From Intrasporangium_A sp039812505 (GTDB lineage: Bacteria > Actinomycetota > Actinomycetes > Actinomycetales > Dermatophilaceae), in assembly GCF_039812505.1 (NCBI RefSeq), contig NZ_JBDIAQ010000031.1, positions 1 to 28,530 on the forward strand: a stretch of DNA of 28,530 nt. Direction: 5' to 3'. The notes beneath the pieces are model-generated. The model saw only the letters and a list, made by a program, of their open reading frames with translations, was not told where the DNA came from and did no database searches. This document shows, piece after piece, positions 1 to 10,017 of this stretch; position 1 is the first letter of the stretch, and the number at the start of each line of letters is the position of its first letter. The position numbers and the translations under genes were made by a program.

Positions 1-31
1 GGGCTTTCGGGGGCGGTGGCCGCGAGAGCCG

Positions 32-1510
32 CTACCGATGTGGGTTGTCGTGGCGCCGGCGACGGGCGAGGTGGGCGCCGGCCCCGATCAGCAGCGAGAC
101 GACGATGATCGCGCCTCCTACCACGCCCCGGCTGGGGACGGGGAACGGCCGGTCGAGCTCCACCCGGCCGGTCGCTGCGATCGGTCCGGAAGCGGCGGCG
201 GGCCGGGGCGTGCCGGAGGCGGGGGCCTCGGTGGTGTGCAGCGCCGTCGTGGGCTCCCCGGTGGCCGGATCAAGGGCCGGACCCGTGGCCGTGACCGGCG
301 CGTCGCGAAGTGTCTTCGGGGCAATGGCCTCGCCCGGGCTCACGAGCCGGCCGACGGGGTTCACGCGCTCGGCGTTGGCGAAGCCCCAGTCGAGCAGGGC
401 TGCGGTCGACTTCCACGACCCGGTCGTGCTGCCCATCTGGGTCACGATGAGGGTGCGACCGTGGCGCTCGGCGGCCCCGACGAACGTGTGCTGGGCCCGG
501 TTGGTCCGGCCGGGCTTGACGCCGATGGCGCCGGGGTAGTTCCCCAGCAGCCGGTTGATGTTGGGGATGTGGAAGGGCCGGTACACCTGCCCGGTCCGCC
601 TGCTCGTGCCGCCGGGGAAGACGGCGTCGCGCATGGAGACGTACTTGCGGAAGTCGGGTAGCGCCATCGCCGCCCGACCGATGAGCGCGAGGTCGTAGGC
701 GCTGGAGTGCTGGCCGGGCTCGTCGAGCCCGCTCGGGTCGAGGGCCAGGGTGTCGAAGGCGCCCACCCGCCGGGCCTCGGCGTTCATCAGGGCCAGGGTC
801 TTGTCGTAACCGCCGCCGGCGTCGGCCAGGCCGTAGGCCGCGTCGTTGGCCGAGAGCATCAGCATCGCCTCGAAGAGGGACCGCACCGGGTAGGGGTTGC
901 CCGGGATCATGCCGGCGCGGGTGCCGTTCGCGGCGACCTGCTCGTCGGTCGCGACGAGGACCTGCTTCGGGTCGAGACGCGGGATCAGGGTTAGCGCGGT
1001 AAGCGTCTTCAGGGTGCTCGCGGGCCGCAGCCAGGCGTGGGGTGACTTCGCGGCCAGGATCTCCCCGGTGTCGAGGTCGGCCAGGACGTAGGAGACGTCA
1101 CCGACCGTCGGGAGGTCAGGCACGCCGGGTCCGGCCTGAACGATGACGCCGGACCGCGCCAGCAGCGGGCCACCTACGACGGTGTCCGGGTCCCAAGCGA
1201 TGTGGTGGAACGGCTTGGGCGGTGCGTTCCGGCACTGCGGCACCCCGTCCGTCGGGGAAGCCGAACGGGAGGAGACCCGCGGGACGAGGGTGACCGTCTG
1301 CCACTCCTGGCACGACGGCGTCGGATGCGCGGCGGCGGGGGAGGCGCCGCGCGCCATCGCCTTGGAGCCCACGACAGCGGCGGGCGCGGCCCGAGCGAGC
1401 GCCGGCTGAGCGGCATACCCGAGCGTGACGACGAGGGCGAGCGACGCTGCCCAGCACGCCACCTTGTACCGGCCACGCGTCGTCGACACCCGGGTCACCA
1501 TGCCCGACAC
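32..1510 (-). CDS. D-alanyl-D-alanine carboxypeptidase (peptidase S11, PBP5-like)
   Basis: This is a secreted serine DD-carboxypeptidase that trims the terminal D-Ala from peptidoglycan stem peptides outside the membrane. The three active-site motifs of the penicillin-binding fold are visible in order: S165-T-L-K168 (SxxK), S220-A-N222 (SxN) and K332-P-G334 in the place of KTG. Residues about 16-40 form a signal peptide, a low-complexity Ala/Pro segment follows, and residues about 461-484 form a C-terminal membrane anchor followed by an Arg-rich tail, so the enzyme is probably tethered at its C-terminus. The frame opens with GTG at 1510; ATG at 1501 is an equally good start, and no strong ribosome binding site decides between them. 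The gene starts only 13 bases after sdhB, so it may be read through from the sdh operon. KPG instead of KTG is the only oddity. The family call is firm; the exact physiological role is inferred. Confidence 0.9.
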   Translation of the reverse strand: MSGMVTRVSTTRGRYKVACWAASLALVVTLGYAAQPALARAAPAAVVGSKAMARGASPAAAHPTPSCQEWQTVTLVPRVSSRSASPTDGVPQCRNAPPKPFHHIAWDPDTVVGGPLLARSGVIVQAGPGVPDLPTVGDVSYVLADLDTGEILAAKSPHAWLRPASTLKTLTALTLIPRLDPKQVLVATDEQVAANGTRAGMIPGNPYPVRSLFEAMLMLSANDAAYGLADAGGGYDKTLALMNAEARRVGAFDTLALDPSGLDEPGQHSSAYDLALIGRAAMALPDFRKYVSMRDAVFPGGTSRRTGQVYRPFHIPNINRLLGNYPGAIGVKPGRTNRAQHTFVGAAERHGRTLIVTQMGSTTGSWKSTAALLDWGFANAERVNPVGRLVSPGEAIAPKTLRDAPVTATGPALDPATGEPTTALHTTEAPASGTPRPAAASGPIAATGRVELDRPFPVPSRGVVGGAIIVVSLLIGAGAHLARRRRHDNPHR

Positions 1511-1523
1511 CCGGTGCGGCTGC

Positions 1524-2272
1524 TCAGGTCATCTGCCGGAGCGCATGCCGCAGGTCTATGTTCAGCTGGTTGATCGCGTCCTGCTGGATCTCCTTGGGAC
1601 ACGCCAGCGTGCACTCGCCGATGTTGGTGCACCCGCCGAAGCCCTCCGCGTCCATCTGGCTGACCATCTTGACGACCCGGGCGTTGCGCTCGGGCTGGCC
1701 CTGGGGGAACTCGCCGAGGTGGGCGACCTTGGCCCCGACGAAGAGCATCGCCGACGCGTTGGGGCAGGCCGCGACGCAGGCGCCGCAGCCGATGCACTTG
1801 GACATCTCGAAGGCGCGGTCGGCCTTGGGCTTGGGCACGGGCACCGAGTGGGCCTCGGGCGCCGCGCCGGTGTTGACGGAGATAAAGCCACCCGCCTGGA
1901 TGATGCGGTCGAAGGCGGACCGGTCGACCACGAGGTCCTTGATCACCGGGAAGGCCTGGGCCCGCCACGGCTCGACCGTGATGACGTCGCCGTCGTGGAA
2001 CGAGCGCATGTGCAGCTGGCAGGTCGTGGTGACCTCGGGACCGTGAGCCTGGCCGGAGATCATCAGCCCGCACATGCCGCAGATGCCCTCCCGGCAGTCG
2101 GAGTCGAAGGCGATCGGCTCCTCGCCCTTGTCGTTGAGCTGCTCGTTGAGCACGTCGAGCATCTCCAGGAAGGACATGTCGGGGGAGATGTCGGCCACCT
2201 GGTAGGTGACCATCTCGCCGGGAGCCTTGGGCCCCGACTGCCGCCAGATCTTCAGGGTCAGGTTCATGCCAC

Positions 2273-2276
<4 letters not shown>
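1524..2276 (-). CDS. sdhB: Succinate dehydrogenase iron-sulfur subunit
   Basis: This is the electron-transfer subunit of succinate dehydrogenase/fumarate reductase (complex II), carrying electrons from the flavin of SdhA to the membrane cytochrome. The 250-residue protein has the N-terminal plant-type ferredoxin domain with cysteines C61, C66, C69 and C86 for the [2Fe-2S] cluster. The C-terminal domain has C161-x2-C164-x2-C167-x3-C171-P and the later C216, C222 and C226-P for the [4Fe-4S] and third clusters. The GTG at 2276 overlaps the sdhA stop by four bases (GTGA), the arrangement expected for translational coupling; an in-frame ATG at 2267 is an alternative start. It is the last of three sdh genes on the minus strand. 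All ligands are present, so it should be functional. Confidence 0.97.
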
Positions 2277-4270
<1,994 letters not shown>

Positions 4271-4273
4271 GGA

Positions 4274-4984
4274 TCAGCCCTTCAGGACGCCGGACAGGAT
4301 GAGCAGGGGCGGCAGGATGAAGCCCACGCTGATGATGACGGACAGCACGTGCGCGGTCCCCTTCCACCCCCGTCGGGCGCGGGCGGTGTTGGCCCAGCCG
4401 AGGGTCTGCGATGCGCTCCAGATGCCGTGGTAGAGGTGCAGGCCCAGCGCGATGATCGCGAGGATGTAGATCACCGCGACCCACCAGACCTGGAAGCTCG
4501 AGACCAGCAGCCGGCCGATGCTGCCGTCGGTGGCCTCGGGCCCGACGTTGAACTTCACCCAGGTGAACTGGAACAGGTGGAACAGGATGAACAGGGCGAT
4601 CGCGACGCCGCCCCAGCGCATCCAACCGGTCTTGAGCGAGCGTCTGGCCGCCTGCTTGGCGACATAGCGGGTCGGGCGGGCGTGGTGAGCCCGGCTCCAC
4701 AGGTAGAACGCACTGTAGATGTGGAAGAGGATGCAGACGATCACGACGATGCGGATGATCCACAATGCGCCGCCGTAGGGCAGGATCGGCTCGCCCATCG
4801 TGCGCAGATGGTGGGCGTACTCGTCGAAGGCGGCCGTCCCACCGAAGATCTTGAGGTTGCCGTACATGTGGGCGAGGAGCCAGAGCACGAAGATGACGCC
4901 GGTCACCGCCATCAGGATCTTCATGAAGACGGTCGTGCGGCTCGCGCGTGCCTGTCTTGTCAGGGCGGAAGTATTCGTGGCCAC
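4274..4984 (-). CDS. sdhC: Succinate dehydrogenase cytochrome b subunit
   Basis: This is the membrane anchor and quinone-reactive subunit of complex II. The 236-residue protein has about five hydrophobic helices and several helix-embedded histidines (for example H-M-Y-G-N in the first helix, and later F-H-I-Y, F-H-L-F and H-L-Y-H) that can ligate two b hemes. A single fused cytochrome subunit instead of SdhC plus SdhD is the pattern of Bacillus and of actinobacterial Sdh1. The start is GTG at 4984. No Shine-Dalgarno sequence lies upstream; instead a TATGGT box sits six bases before the GTG, which suggests a leaderless transcript beginning at the start codon. It is the first gene of the sdhC-sdhA-sdhB operon, running toward the window start. 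Confidence 0.93.
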   Translation of the reverse strand: MATNTSALTRQARASRTTVFMKILMAVTGVIFVLWLLAHMYGNLKIFGGTAAFDEYAHHLRTMGEPILPYGGALWIIRIVVIVCILFHIYSAFYLWSRAHHARPTRYVAKQAARRSLKTGWMRWGGVAIALFILFHLFQFTWVKFNVGPEATDGSIGRLLVSSFQVWWVAVIYILAIIALGLHLYHGIWSASQTLGWANTARARRGWKGTAHVLSVIISVGFILPPLLILSGVLKG

Positions 4985-4990
4985 CAGCGC

Positions 4991-4996
4991 ACCATA
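4991..4996 (-). promoter_or_regulatory. -10 box of sdhCAB, leaderless start
   Basis: On the minus strand TATGGT (TANNNT) ends six bases before the GTG of sdhC. In actinobacteria this spacing places the transcript start at the first base of the start codon. No convincing -35 box is seen. Confidence 0.5.
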
Positions 4997-5138
4997 TCGC
5001 CGTGCTCAGGAGGACCCCATCCTACTCACCAGTAACCCGTGCGTGTCTCGTGGGGTCCCGCCTCGCGAGACGGTACCCGCCCCGTCCACACGTAATTGTC
5101 GATTCCTGCAAACTGCTCCATGAATCACAACCGGTCGC

Positions 5139-5144
5139 TAACCT
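5139..5144 (+). promoter_or_regulatory. Probable -10 box of the DUF4234 gene
   Basis: TAACCT fits TANNNT and lies 29 bases before the ATG at 5174, leaving room for an AAGGA ribosome binding site at about 5163-5167. The -35 region is not recognisable. The rest of the 190-base divergent gap (4985-5173) shows no gene. Confidence 0.35.
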
Positions 5145-5173
5145 GACCCAGTTGCGTCAAACGAAGGACAGAC

Positions 5174-5689
5174 ATGACTTCACAGGATCTCCCGCCGATC
5201 ACGCCCGAGCCCGTCGTGCCGGGCATGACCTCGGGGGCGGCCTTCCCGCCCGCGCCGGAGGGATCGGCGCCCACGGGCTACTGGGGCGCCCCTCCCGTCA
5301 CTCCCGGGTGGGACCAACCGCCGAGCGGTCCTGCCGGGAGGGTCCGTTCGACCGGCCTGTCGATTCTCCTGTATGTCGTCACGCTGGGCATCTACGGCTG
5401 GGTCTGGTGGTACCAGACGCACGAGGAGATGAAGCGTCACACCGGCCAGGGCATCGGTGGAGCCGTCGCCCTCATCCTGGCGGTCTTCGTCCCGGTCGTG
5501 AACGCGTTCCTCACCCCGGCCGAGGTCGCCAACCTCTACGAACGCCGTGGGCAGCATCCTCCCGTCAGCGCCATCACCGGCCTCTGGAGTGCGATCGGCT
5601 GGATCATCCTCGTGGGTCCCATCGTGTGGTTCGTCAAGACCAACAATGCACTCAACGACTACTGGCGCTCGCTCGGCGCGCCGGGCTGA
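5174..5689 (+). CDS. DUF4234 domain membrane protein
   Basis: This 171-residue protein has a Pro/Gly-rich cytoplasmic N-terminus of about 55 residues. It is followed by two to three hydrophobic segments (about 62-80, 95-117 and 137-155) and the signature of DUF4234: a first helix ending in L-G-I-Y-G-W-V-W-W-Y, then an acidic turn, a second helix, and a closing N-x-Y-W motif. No biochemical role is established for the family; other members are small integral membrane proteins. The ATG at 5174 has AAGGA a few bases upstream. It is divergent from sdhC and precedes ugd by 33 bases, but ugd appears to have its own promoter, so a shared function is not implied. Confidence 0.8.
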   Translation: MTSQDLPPITPEPVVPGMTSGAAFPPAPEGSAPTGYWGAPPVTPGWDQPPSGPAGRVRSTGLSILLYVVTLGIYGWVWWYQTHEEMKRHTGQGIGGAVALILAVFVPVVNAFLTPAEVANLYERRGQHPPVSAITGLWSAIGWIILVGPIVWFVKTNNALNDYWRSLGAPG

Positions 5690-5716
5690 CAAGGTGCCCG
5701 GGCGGCGCCGTACCTC

Positions 5717-5722
5717 TACCCT
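5717..5722 (+). promoter_or_regulatory. -10 box of ugd, leaderless start
   Basis: TACCCT (TANNNT) is followed by exactly six bases and then GTG at 5729. This argues for a leaderless transcript and for 5729, rather than the GTG at 5723, as the start of ugd. Confidence 0.5.
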
Positions 5723-5728
5723 GTGCTC

Positions 5729-6895
5729 GTGAGGATCACCGTCGTCGGCCTCGGGTACGTGGGCCTGTCCAATGCCGCCATCCTGGGCAAGAACCACCGG
5801 GTCGTCGCACTCGACCGCGACCCCGACCGGGTCCGGGACGTCAACGAGGGACGCTCGACGGTCGTCGACGCCGAGCTCGAACAGAGTCTGGCCGGCGGCG
5901 GCCTGGACCTGCGGGCGACGCTCGACCCCGCGGACGCCTACCGCGACGCCGACTACGTCGTCATCGCAACGCCGACCGACTACGACCCGAACACGGACTT
6001 CTTCGACACCTCGTCGGTCGAGTCGGTGATCGACGACGCGGTGGCCCACTGCCCGACCGCGACGATCGTCATCAAGTCGACGGTGCCGGTCGGCTTCACC
6101 CGGCGGATGCAGGCCGGGCACCCGGGCGCCTCGATCGTCTTCTCGCCGGAGTTCCTGCGTGAGGGACACGCCCTGTGGGACAACCTGCACCCGAGCCGGA
6201 TCATCGTCGGCGACACGACCGCCGAGGCCAAGCAGTTCGCCGAGCTGCTGGTCGAGGGTGCCGACGGCGACGACATCCCGGTGCTGTTCACCCAGCCGAC
6301 CGAGGCCGAGGCGATCAAGCTGTTCGCCAACACCTACCTCGCGATGCGCGTGGCCTACTTCAACGAGCTGGACACGTATGCCGCTCGGCACGGGCTCGAC
6401 ACGAAGGGGATCATCGAGGGGGTCGGGCTCGACCCACGGATCGGGAGGCACTACAACAACCCGTCGTTCGGGTACGGCGGGTACTGCCTGCCCAAGGACA
6501 CCAAGCAGCTGCTGGCCAACTACCAGAACGTGCCGCAGCACCTGATCCAGGCGATCGTGGACAGCAACTCGACGCGCAAGGACTTCGTGGCCTTCGACAT
6601 CCTCGACCGGCATCCTCGGGTCGTGGGGATGTACCGGCTGGTGATGAAGACCGGCTCGGATAACTTCCGCAGCTCCTCGATCCAGGGGATCATGAAGCGG
6701 ATCAAGGCCAAGGGTGTCGAGGTCATCGTGTACGAGCCGACCCTGCACGACGACGAGTTCTTCCGCTCGCGGGTGGTCCGGGACCTGGACGAGTTCAAGC
6801 GCGCCGCCGATGTCATCGTCGCGAACCGGCACGCCGCCGAGCTGGCCGACGTGGCGGACAAGGTCTACACGCGCGACATCTACGGCCGCGACTGA
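5729..6895 (+). CDS. ugd: UDP-glucose 6-dehydrogenase
   Basis: The enzyme oxidises UDP-glucose twice with NAD+ to UDP-glucuronate, a precursor for capsule, exopolysaccharide or glycolipid sugars. From GTG 5729 it is 388 residues, the same length as E. coli Ugd. The N-terminus has the NAD-binding G-L-G-Y-V-G-L-S motif, the middle has K-S-T-V-P-V-G and the E-A-E-A-I-K-L-F-A-N-T-Y helix, and the catalytic cysteine lies in G-Y-G-G-Y-C-L-P-K-D. The C-terminal UDP-binding domain has S-S-I-Q-G-I-M-K-R-I. The protein follows E. coli Ugd closely along its whole length, which is a different branch from the longer Ugd common in other actinobacteria, so transfer between phyla in the past is possible. No other polysaccharide gene adjoins it. 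An in-frame GTG at 5723 would add two residues. Confidence 0.95.
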   Translation: MRITVVGLGYVGLSNAAILGKNHRVVALDRDPDRVRDVNEGRSTVVDAELEQSLAGGGLDLRATLDPADAYRDADYVVIATPTDYDPNTDFFDTSSVESVIDDAVAHCPTATIVIKSTVPVGFTRRMQAGHPGASIVFSPEFLREGHALWDNLHPSRIIVGDTTAEAKQFAELLVEGADGDDIPVLFTQPTEAEAIKLFANTYLAMRVAYFNELDTYAARHGLDTKGIIEGVGLDPRIGRHYNNPSFGYGGYCLPKDTKQLLANYQNVPQHLIQAIVDSNSTRKDFVAFDILDRHPRVVGMYRLVMKTGSDNFRSSSIQGIMKRIKAKGVEVIVYEPTLHDDEFFRSRVVRDLDEFKRAADVIVANRHAAELADVADKVYTRDIYGRD

Positions 6896-7013
6896 ACGCT
6901 CGACCCGGCCGCCCACCCGGCCCCGAGGCGGCGCCCGGCCAGCTCGGCGGCATACCGGACGGGCGGCTGTGCGGCACCCCCGCGGCAGGAACTACAAGAT
7001 CGACCGACTTCCA

Positions 7014-7036
7014 GATAGGATGGAAGAAATCCTGTC
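7014..7036 (+). promoter_or_regulatory. Inverted repeat upstream of lat, candidate operator
   Basis: Two 8-base half-sites, GATAGGAT and ATCCTGTC, face each other across seven bases with one mismatch. TAGGAT within the left half (7016-7021) also fits a -10 box, so a bound regulator would cover the promoter. The site lies 61 bases before the lat ATG, in the 201-base gap after ugd, which shows no gene. The size and layout would suit an Lrp/AsnC- or TetR/GntR-type regulator; none is encoded next to it. Confidence 0.4.
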
Positions 7037-7096
7037 ATCGGTGTGTTATGCCGTATGTCTTACCGGGTAACGGGGTCCTAACAGAAGGAGTTTCTC

Positions 7097-8416
7097 ATGC
7101 GAGTCCAGCCAGCACAGGTCCACGAGGTGCTTGCGAAGCACCTGCTCACCGACGGGTTCAAGCTCGTCTTCGATACCTCCAAGAGTCGTGACTCGTGGTT
7201 GGTCGATGCCCGGACCGGGCAGTCCTACCTCGACCTCTACACGTTCTTCGCGTCCGCGCCGCTGGGGTCCAACCCGGCCGGGGTGGTGGACGACCCCGAG
7301 TTCCAGAGCCTGCTCGCGGAGGTCGCCTCGAACAAGCCGGCCAACTCCGACATCTACACCACCCACCTGGCCGAGTTCACCGAGACCTTCGCCCGGGTGC
7401 TGGGCGACCCGGCGCTGCCGCACCTGTTCTTCGTCGAGGGTGGCGCCCTCGCCGTCGAGAACGCGCTCAAGACCGCGTTCGACTGGAAGAGCCGCCGCAA
7501 CGAGGCCGCCGGACGCTCCGCCGACCTCGGCACCCGGGTCATGCACCTGACCCGTGCCTTCCACGGCCGCAGCGGGTACACCATGTCGCTGACCAACACC
7601 GAGCCGGTCAAGGTCGCGCGCTACCCCAAGTTCGACTGGCCGCGGATCGACGTGCCCGCCATCACCTTCCCGCTGGAGGAGCACCTCGCCGAGGTCGAGG
7701 CCGCCGAGCAGCACGCGCTCGAGCAGGCCCGGGCGGCCTTCGAGGCCCACCCGCACGACATCGCCTGCTTCATCGCCGAGCCGATCCAGGGCGAGGGTGG
7801 CGACAACCACATGCGCCCCGAGTTCCTCCAGGCGATGCAGGCCCTGTGCCACGAGTACGACGCGCTCTTCGTCCTCGACGAGGTGCAGACCGGCGTCGGG
7901 CTGACCGGCACGCCGTGGGCCTACCAGCAGCTCGGCCTCGAACCGGACATCGTCGCCTTCGCCAAGAAGACGCAGGTCGGCGGGATCATGGCCGGCCGTC
8001 GGGTCGACGAGGTCGCCGACAACGTCTTCCACGTCTCGAGCCGGATCAACTCCACCTGGGGTGGCGGGCTGTCCGACATGGTGCGCTCCCGCCGGATCCT
8101 CGAGATCATCGAGCGCGACGGGCTGTTCGCCCACGCGGCGCGCACCGGGGAGTGGCTGAACGCCAGGCTGCTCGAGCTGCAGGGCCGCCACTCCGGCGTC
8201 ATCTCCAACACGCGCGGTCGCGGTCTCATGTGTGCCTTCGACCTGCCCACCGGGGAGGTCCGCGACACCACGCTGCGTAGGCTGCGCGACGAGGGTCGCG
8301 TGCTCGCCCTCGCCAGCGGCGAGCGGGCGATCCGCTTCCGCCCGGCCCTGAACGTGACGCAGGAGGACCTCGAGTTCGGGCTGTCCGCGATCGACCGGAT
8401 CGTCGCGAGCCTCTGA
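7097..8416 (+). CDS. lat: L-lysine 6-transaminase (lysine epsilon-aminotransferase)
   Basis: This PLP enzyme moves the epsilon-amino group of L-lysine to 2-oxoglutarate, giving L-2-aminoadipate 6-semialdehyde (which cyclises to piperideine-6-carboxylate) and glutamate. The 439-residue sequence follows mycobacterial Lat closely: F-F-V-E-G-G-A-L-A-V-E-N-A-L-K near residue 111, R-A-F-H-G-R-S-G-Y-T at about 153-162, A-E-P-I-Q-G-E-G-G at 227-235 and D261-E-V-Q-T-G. The K290-K291-T-Q-V-G-G segment follows, in which K291 is the likely Schiff-base lysine. A clear AGAAGGAG lies six bases before the ATG. It heads a three-gene operon with an aldehyde dehydrogenase that would use its product and a 2-oxoacid dehydrogenase E1. 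In other actinobacteria Lat serves lysine catabolism, stationary-phase adaptation or beta-lactam precursor supply; no beta-lactam gene is seen here, so catabolism is the better reading. Confidence 0.95.
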   Translation: MRVQPAQVHEVLAKHLLTDGFKLVFDTSKSRDSWLVDARTGQSYLDLYTFFASAPLGSNPAGVVDDPEFQSLLAEVASNKPANSDIYTTHLAEFTETFARVLGDPALPHLFFVEGGALAVENALKTAFDWKSRRNEAAGRSADLGTRVMHLTRAFHGRSGYTMSLTNTEPVKVARYPKFDWPRIDVPAITFPLEEHLAEVEAAEQHALEQARAAFEAHPHDIACFIAEPIQGEGGDNHMRPEFLQAMQALCHEYDALFVLDEVQTGVGLTGTPWAYQQLGLEPDIVAFAKKTQVGGIMAGRRVDEVADNVFHVSSRINSTWGGGLSDMVRSRRILEIIERDGLFAHAARTGEWLNARLLELQGRHSGVISNTRGRGLMCAFDLPTGEVRDTTLRRLRDEGRVLALASGERAIRFRPALNVTQEDLEFGLSAIDRIVASL

Positions 8417-8451
8417 CACCCCACCTTCACAAGCTGACCAAGGAAACACAC

Positions 8452-10017
8452 ATGGAACGCAACGTCGCCTCCGTCATCAACGGCCGTCCCGTCGACGGCG
8501 CCCCCGGTGGTCGGATGACCATCGTCAACCCCGCGCACACGGACGAGGTCGTCGCCGAGGTCGCCCTCGGCGACGCCGACACGTTCGTCGCCGCGGCCCG
8601 TGCCGCCAAGGATGCCCAACAGGCCTGGGCCGACGTGCCCGCACCGGTCCGCGGACGGGCCATCGCCCACATCGGGCGCATCGTCGAGGCCAACCAGGAC
8701 GCACTCGCCCGGATCGTCACCCGCGAGATCGGCAAGCCGCACGTCGAGGCCCTCGGCGAGGTCCGCGAGATCATCGACACCTGCGACTTCTTCCTCGGTG
8801 AGGGTCGCCGGCTCTACGGGCAGACCGTGCCCTCCGAGGTGCCGGACAAGAACCTGTTCACCTTCCGGGAGCCGGTCGGCGTCGTGTCGGTCATCACGGC
8901 CGGCAACTTCCCGGTGGCCGTGCCGTCGTGGTATCTCGTCCCTGCTCTGCTGACGGGCAACACCGTGGTGTGGAAGCCGGCGGAGTATGCCGCCGCCTCG
9001 GCACGCGCTCTGGTCGAGCTCTTCCACGCCGGCGGGCTTCCGGAAGGCGCGCTGCAGCTCGTCCTCACGGACGGCGAGCAGACCTTCGCCGGGCTGGAGA
9101 AGGCGCTCGACGCCGGGCTGGTCAACAAGGTCGGCTTCACCGGGTCGAGCGTGGTCGGGGCGCGCATCGGCGAGCTCACCGGCCGGCACGTCCAGTCCGC
9201 CTGCCTCGAGCTCGGTGGCAAGAACCCGCTGGTCGTCACCCCGAGTGCCGACCTCGACCTCGCGGTCGAGGGCGCGCTCTTCTCGGGGTTCGGCACCGCC
9301 GGCCAGCGATGCACCTCGCTCGGGACCGTCATCGTCCACGAGTCGGTGCACGACGAGTTCTTGCGTCGCTACGACGCTGCCGTCGAGGATGCCGCGATCG
9401 GCGACCCGAAGCAGGACGTCCTCTACGGCCCGATGCTCTCGAAGAAGTTCGCCGACCGGTTCGAGGACTACCTCGACTGGGTGCAGCCGCACCAGAAGGT
9501 GCTCGGGTCGACCTCGACCGGCCGGATCACGAGCGCGAACCCACGCAAGGGGTTCGTCGGTGACCCCGACGCCGGGCTGTACTACCACCCGGTGATCGTC
9601 GACGGGTTGCAGCCCGACGACCGGATCTTCCTGGAGGAGACCTTCGGGCCACTGGTCGGCGTGACGACGTACCGCGACCTGGACGAGGCGATCGCGCTGG
9701 CCAACCGGCCCGGTTACGGCCTGTCGAGCTCGATCTACACCACGGACCCGAAGGAGGTCTTCCGCTTCCGGCGCGGCGTCAGTGCCGGGATGGTCAGCGT
9801 GAACAACTCCACCTCCGGCGCCGAGGCGCACCTGCCCTTCGGCGGCAACGGCAAGTCCGGCAACGGCAGCCGCCAGTCCGGGATGTGGGTGCTCGACCAG
9901 TTCACCCGGTGGCAGGCGGTCAACTGGGACTACTCCGGACGGCTGCAGAAGGCACAGATGGACGTCGTGGACCTGACTCCCGACGAGTCCTTCCGGCTCG
10001 ACGCACTGGACGCATGA
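8452..10017 (+). CDS. Aldehyde dehydrogenase, probable L-2-aminoadipate 6-semialdehyde dehydrogenase
   Basis: This NAD(P)-dependent aldehyde dehydrogenase of 521 residues probably oxidises the product of Lat to L-2-aminoadipate. The fold's catalytic residues are present: N152 in the N-F-P-V-A-V segment, K175 for cofactor binding, F-T-G-S-S-V-V-G at about 229-236, the general base E253 in E-L-G-G-K-N-P and the nucleophile C287 in G-T-A-G-Q-R-C-T. The N-F-P-V-A-V and G-T-A-G-Q-R-C-T-S forms resemble the ALDH7 (antiquitin/piperideine-6-carboxylate dehydrogenase) branch. The gene begins 35 bases after lat with AAGGA ahead of the ATG, and its last bases overlap the next start (ATGA). The substrate is inferred from this family resemblance and from the neighbour. 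Confidence 0.88.
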   Translation: MERNVASVINGRPVDGAPGGRMTIVNPAHTDEVVAEVALGDADTFVAAARAAKDAQQAWADVPAPVRGRAIAHIGRIVEANQDALARIVTREIGKPHVEALGEVREIIDTCDFFLGEGRRLYGQTVPSEVPDKNLFTFREPVGVVSVITAGNFPVAVPSWYLVPALLTGNTVVWKPAEYAAASARALVELFHAGGLPEGALQLVLTDGEQTFAGLEKALDAGLVNKVGFTGSSVVGARIGELTGRHVQSACLELGGKNPLVVTPSADLDLAVEGALFSGFGTAGQRCTSLGTVIVHESVHDEFLRRYDAAVEDAAIGDPKQDVLYGPMLSKKFADRFEDYLDWVQPHQKVLGSTSTGRITSANPRKGFVGDPDAGLYYHPVIVDGLQPDDRIFLEETFGPLVGVTTYRDLDEAIALANRPGYGLSSSIYTTDPKEVFRFRRGVSAGMVSVNNSTSGAEAHLPFGGNGKSGNGSRQSGMWVLDQFTRWQAVNWDYSGRLQKAQMDVVDLTPDESFRLDALDA

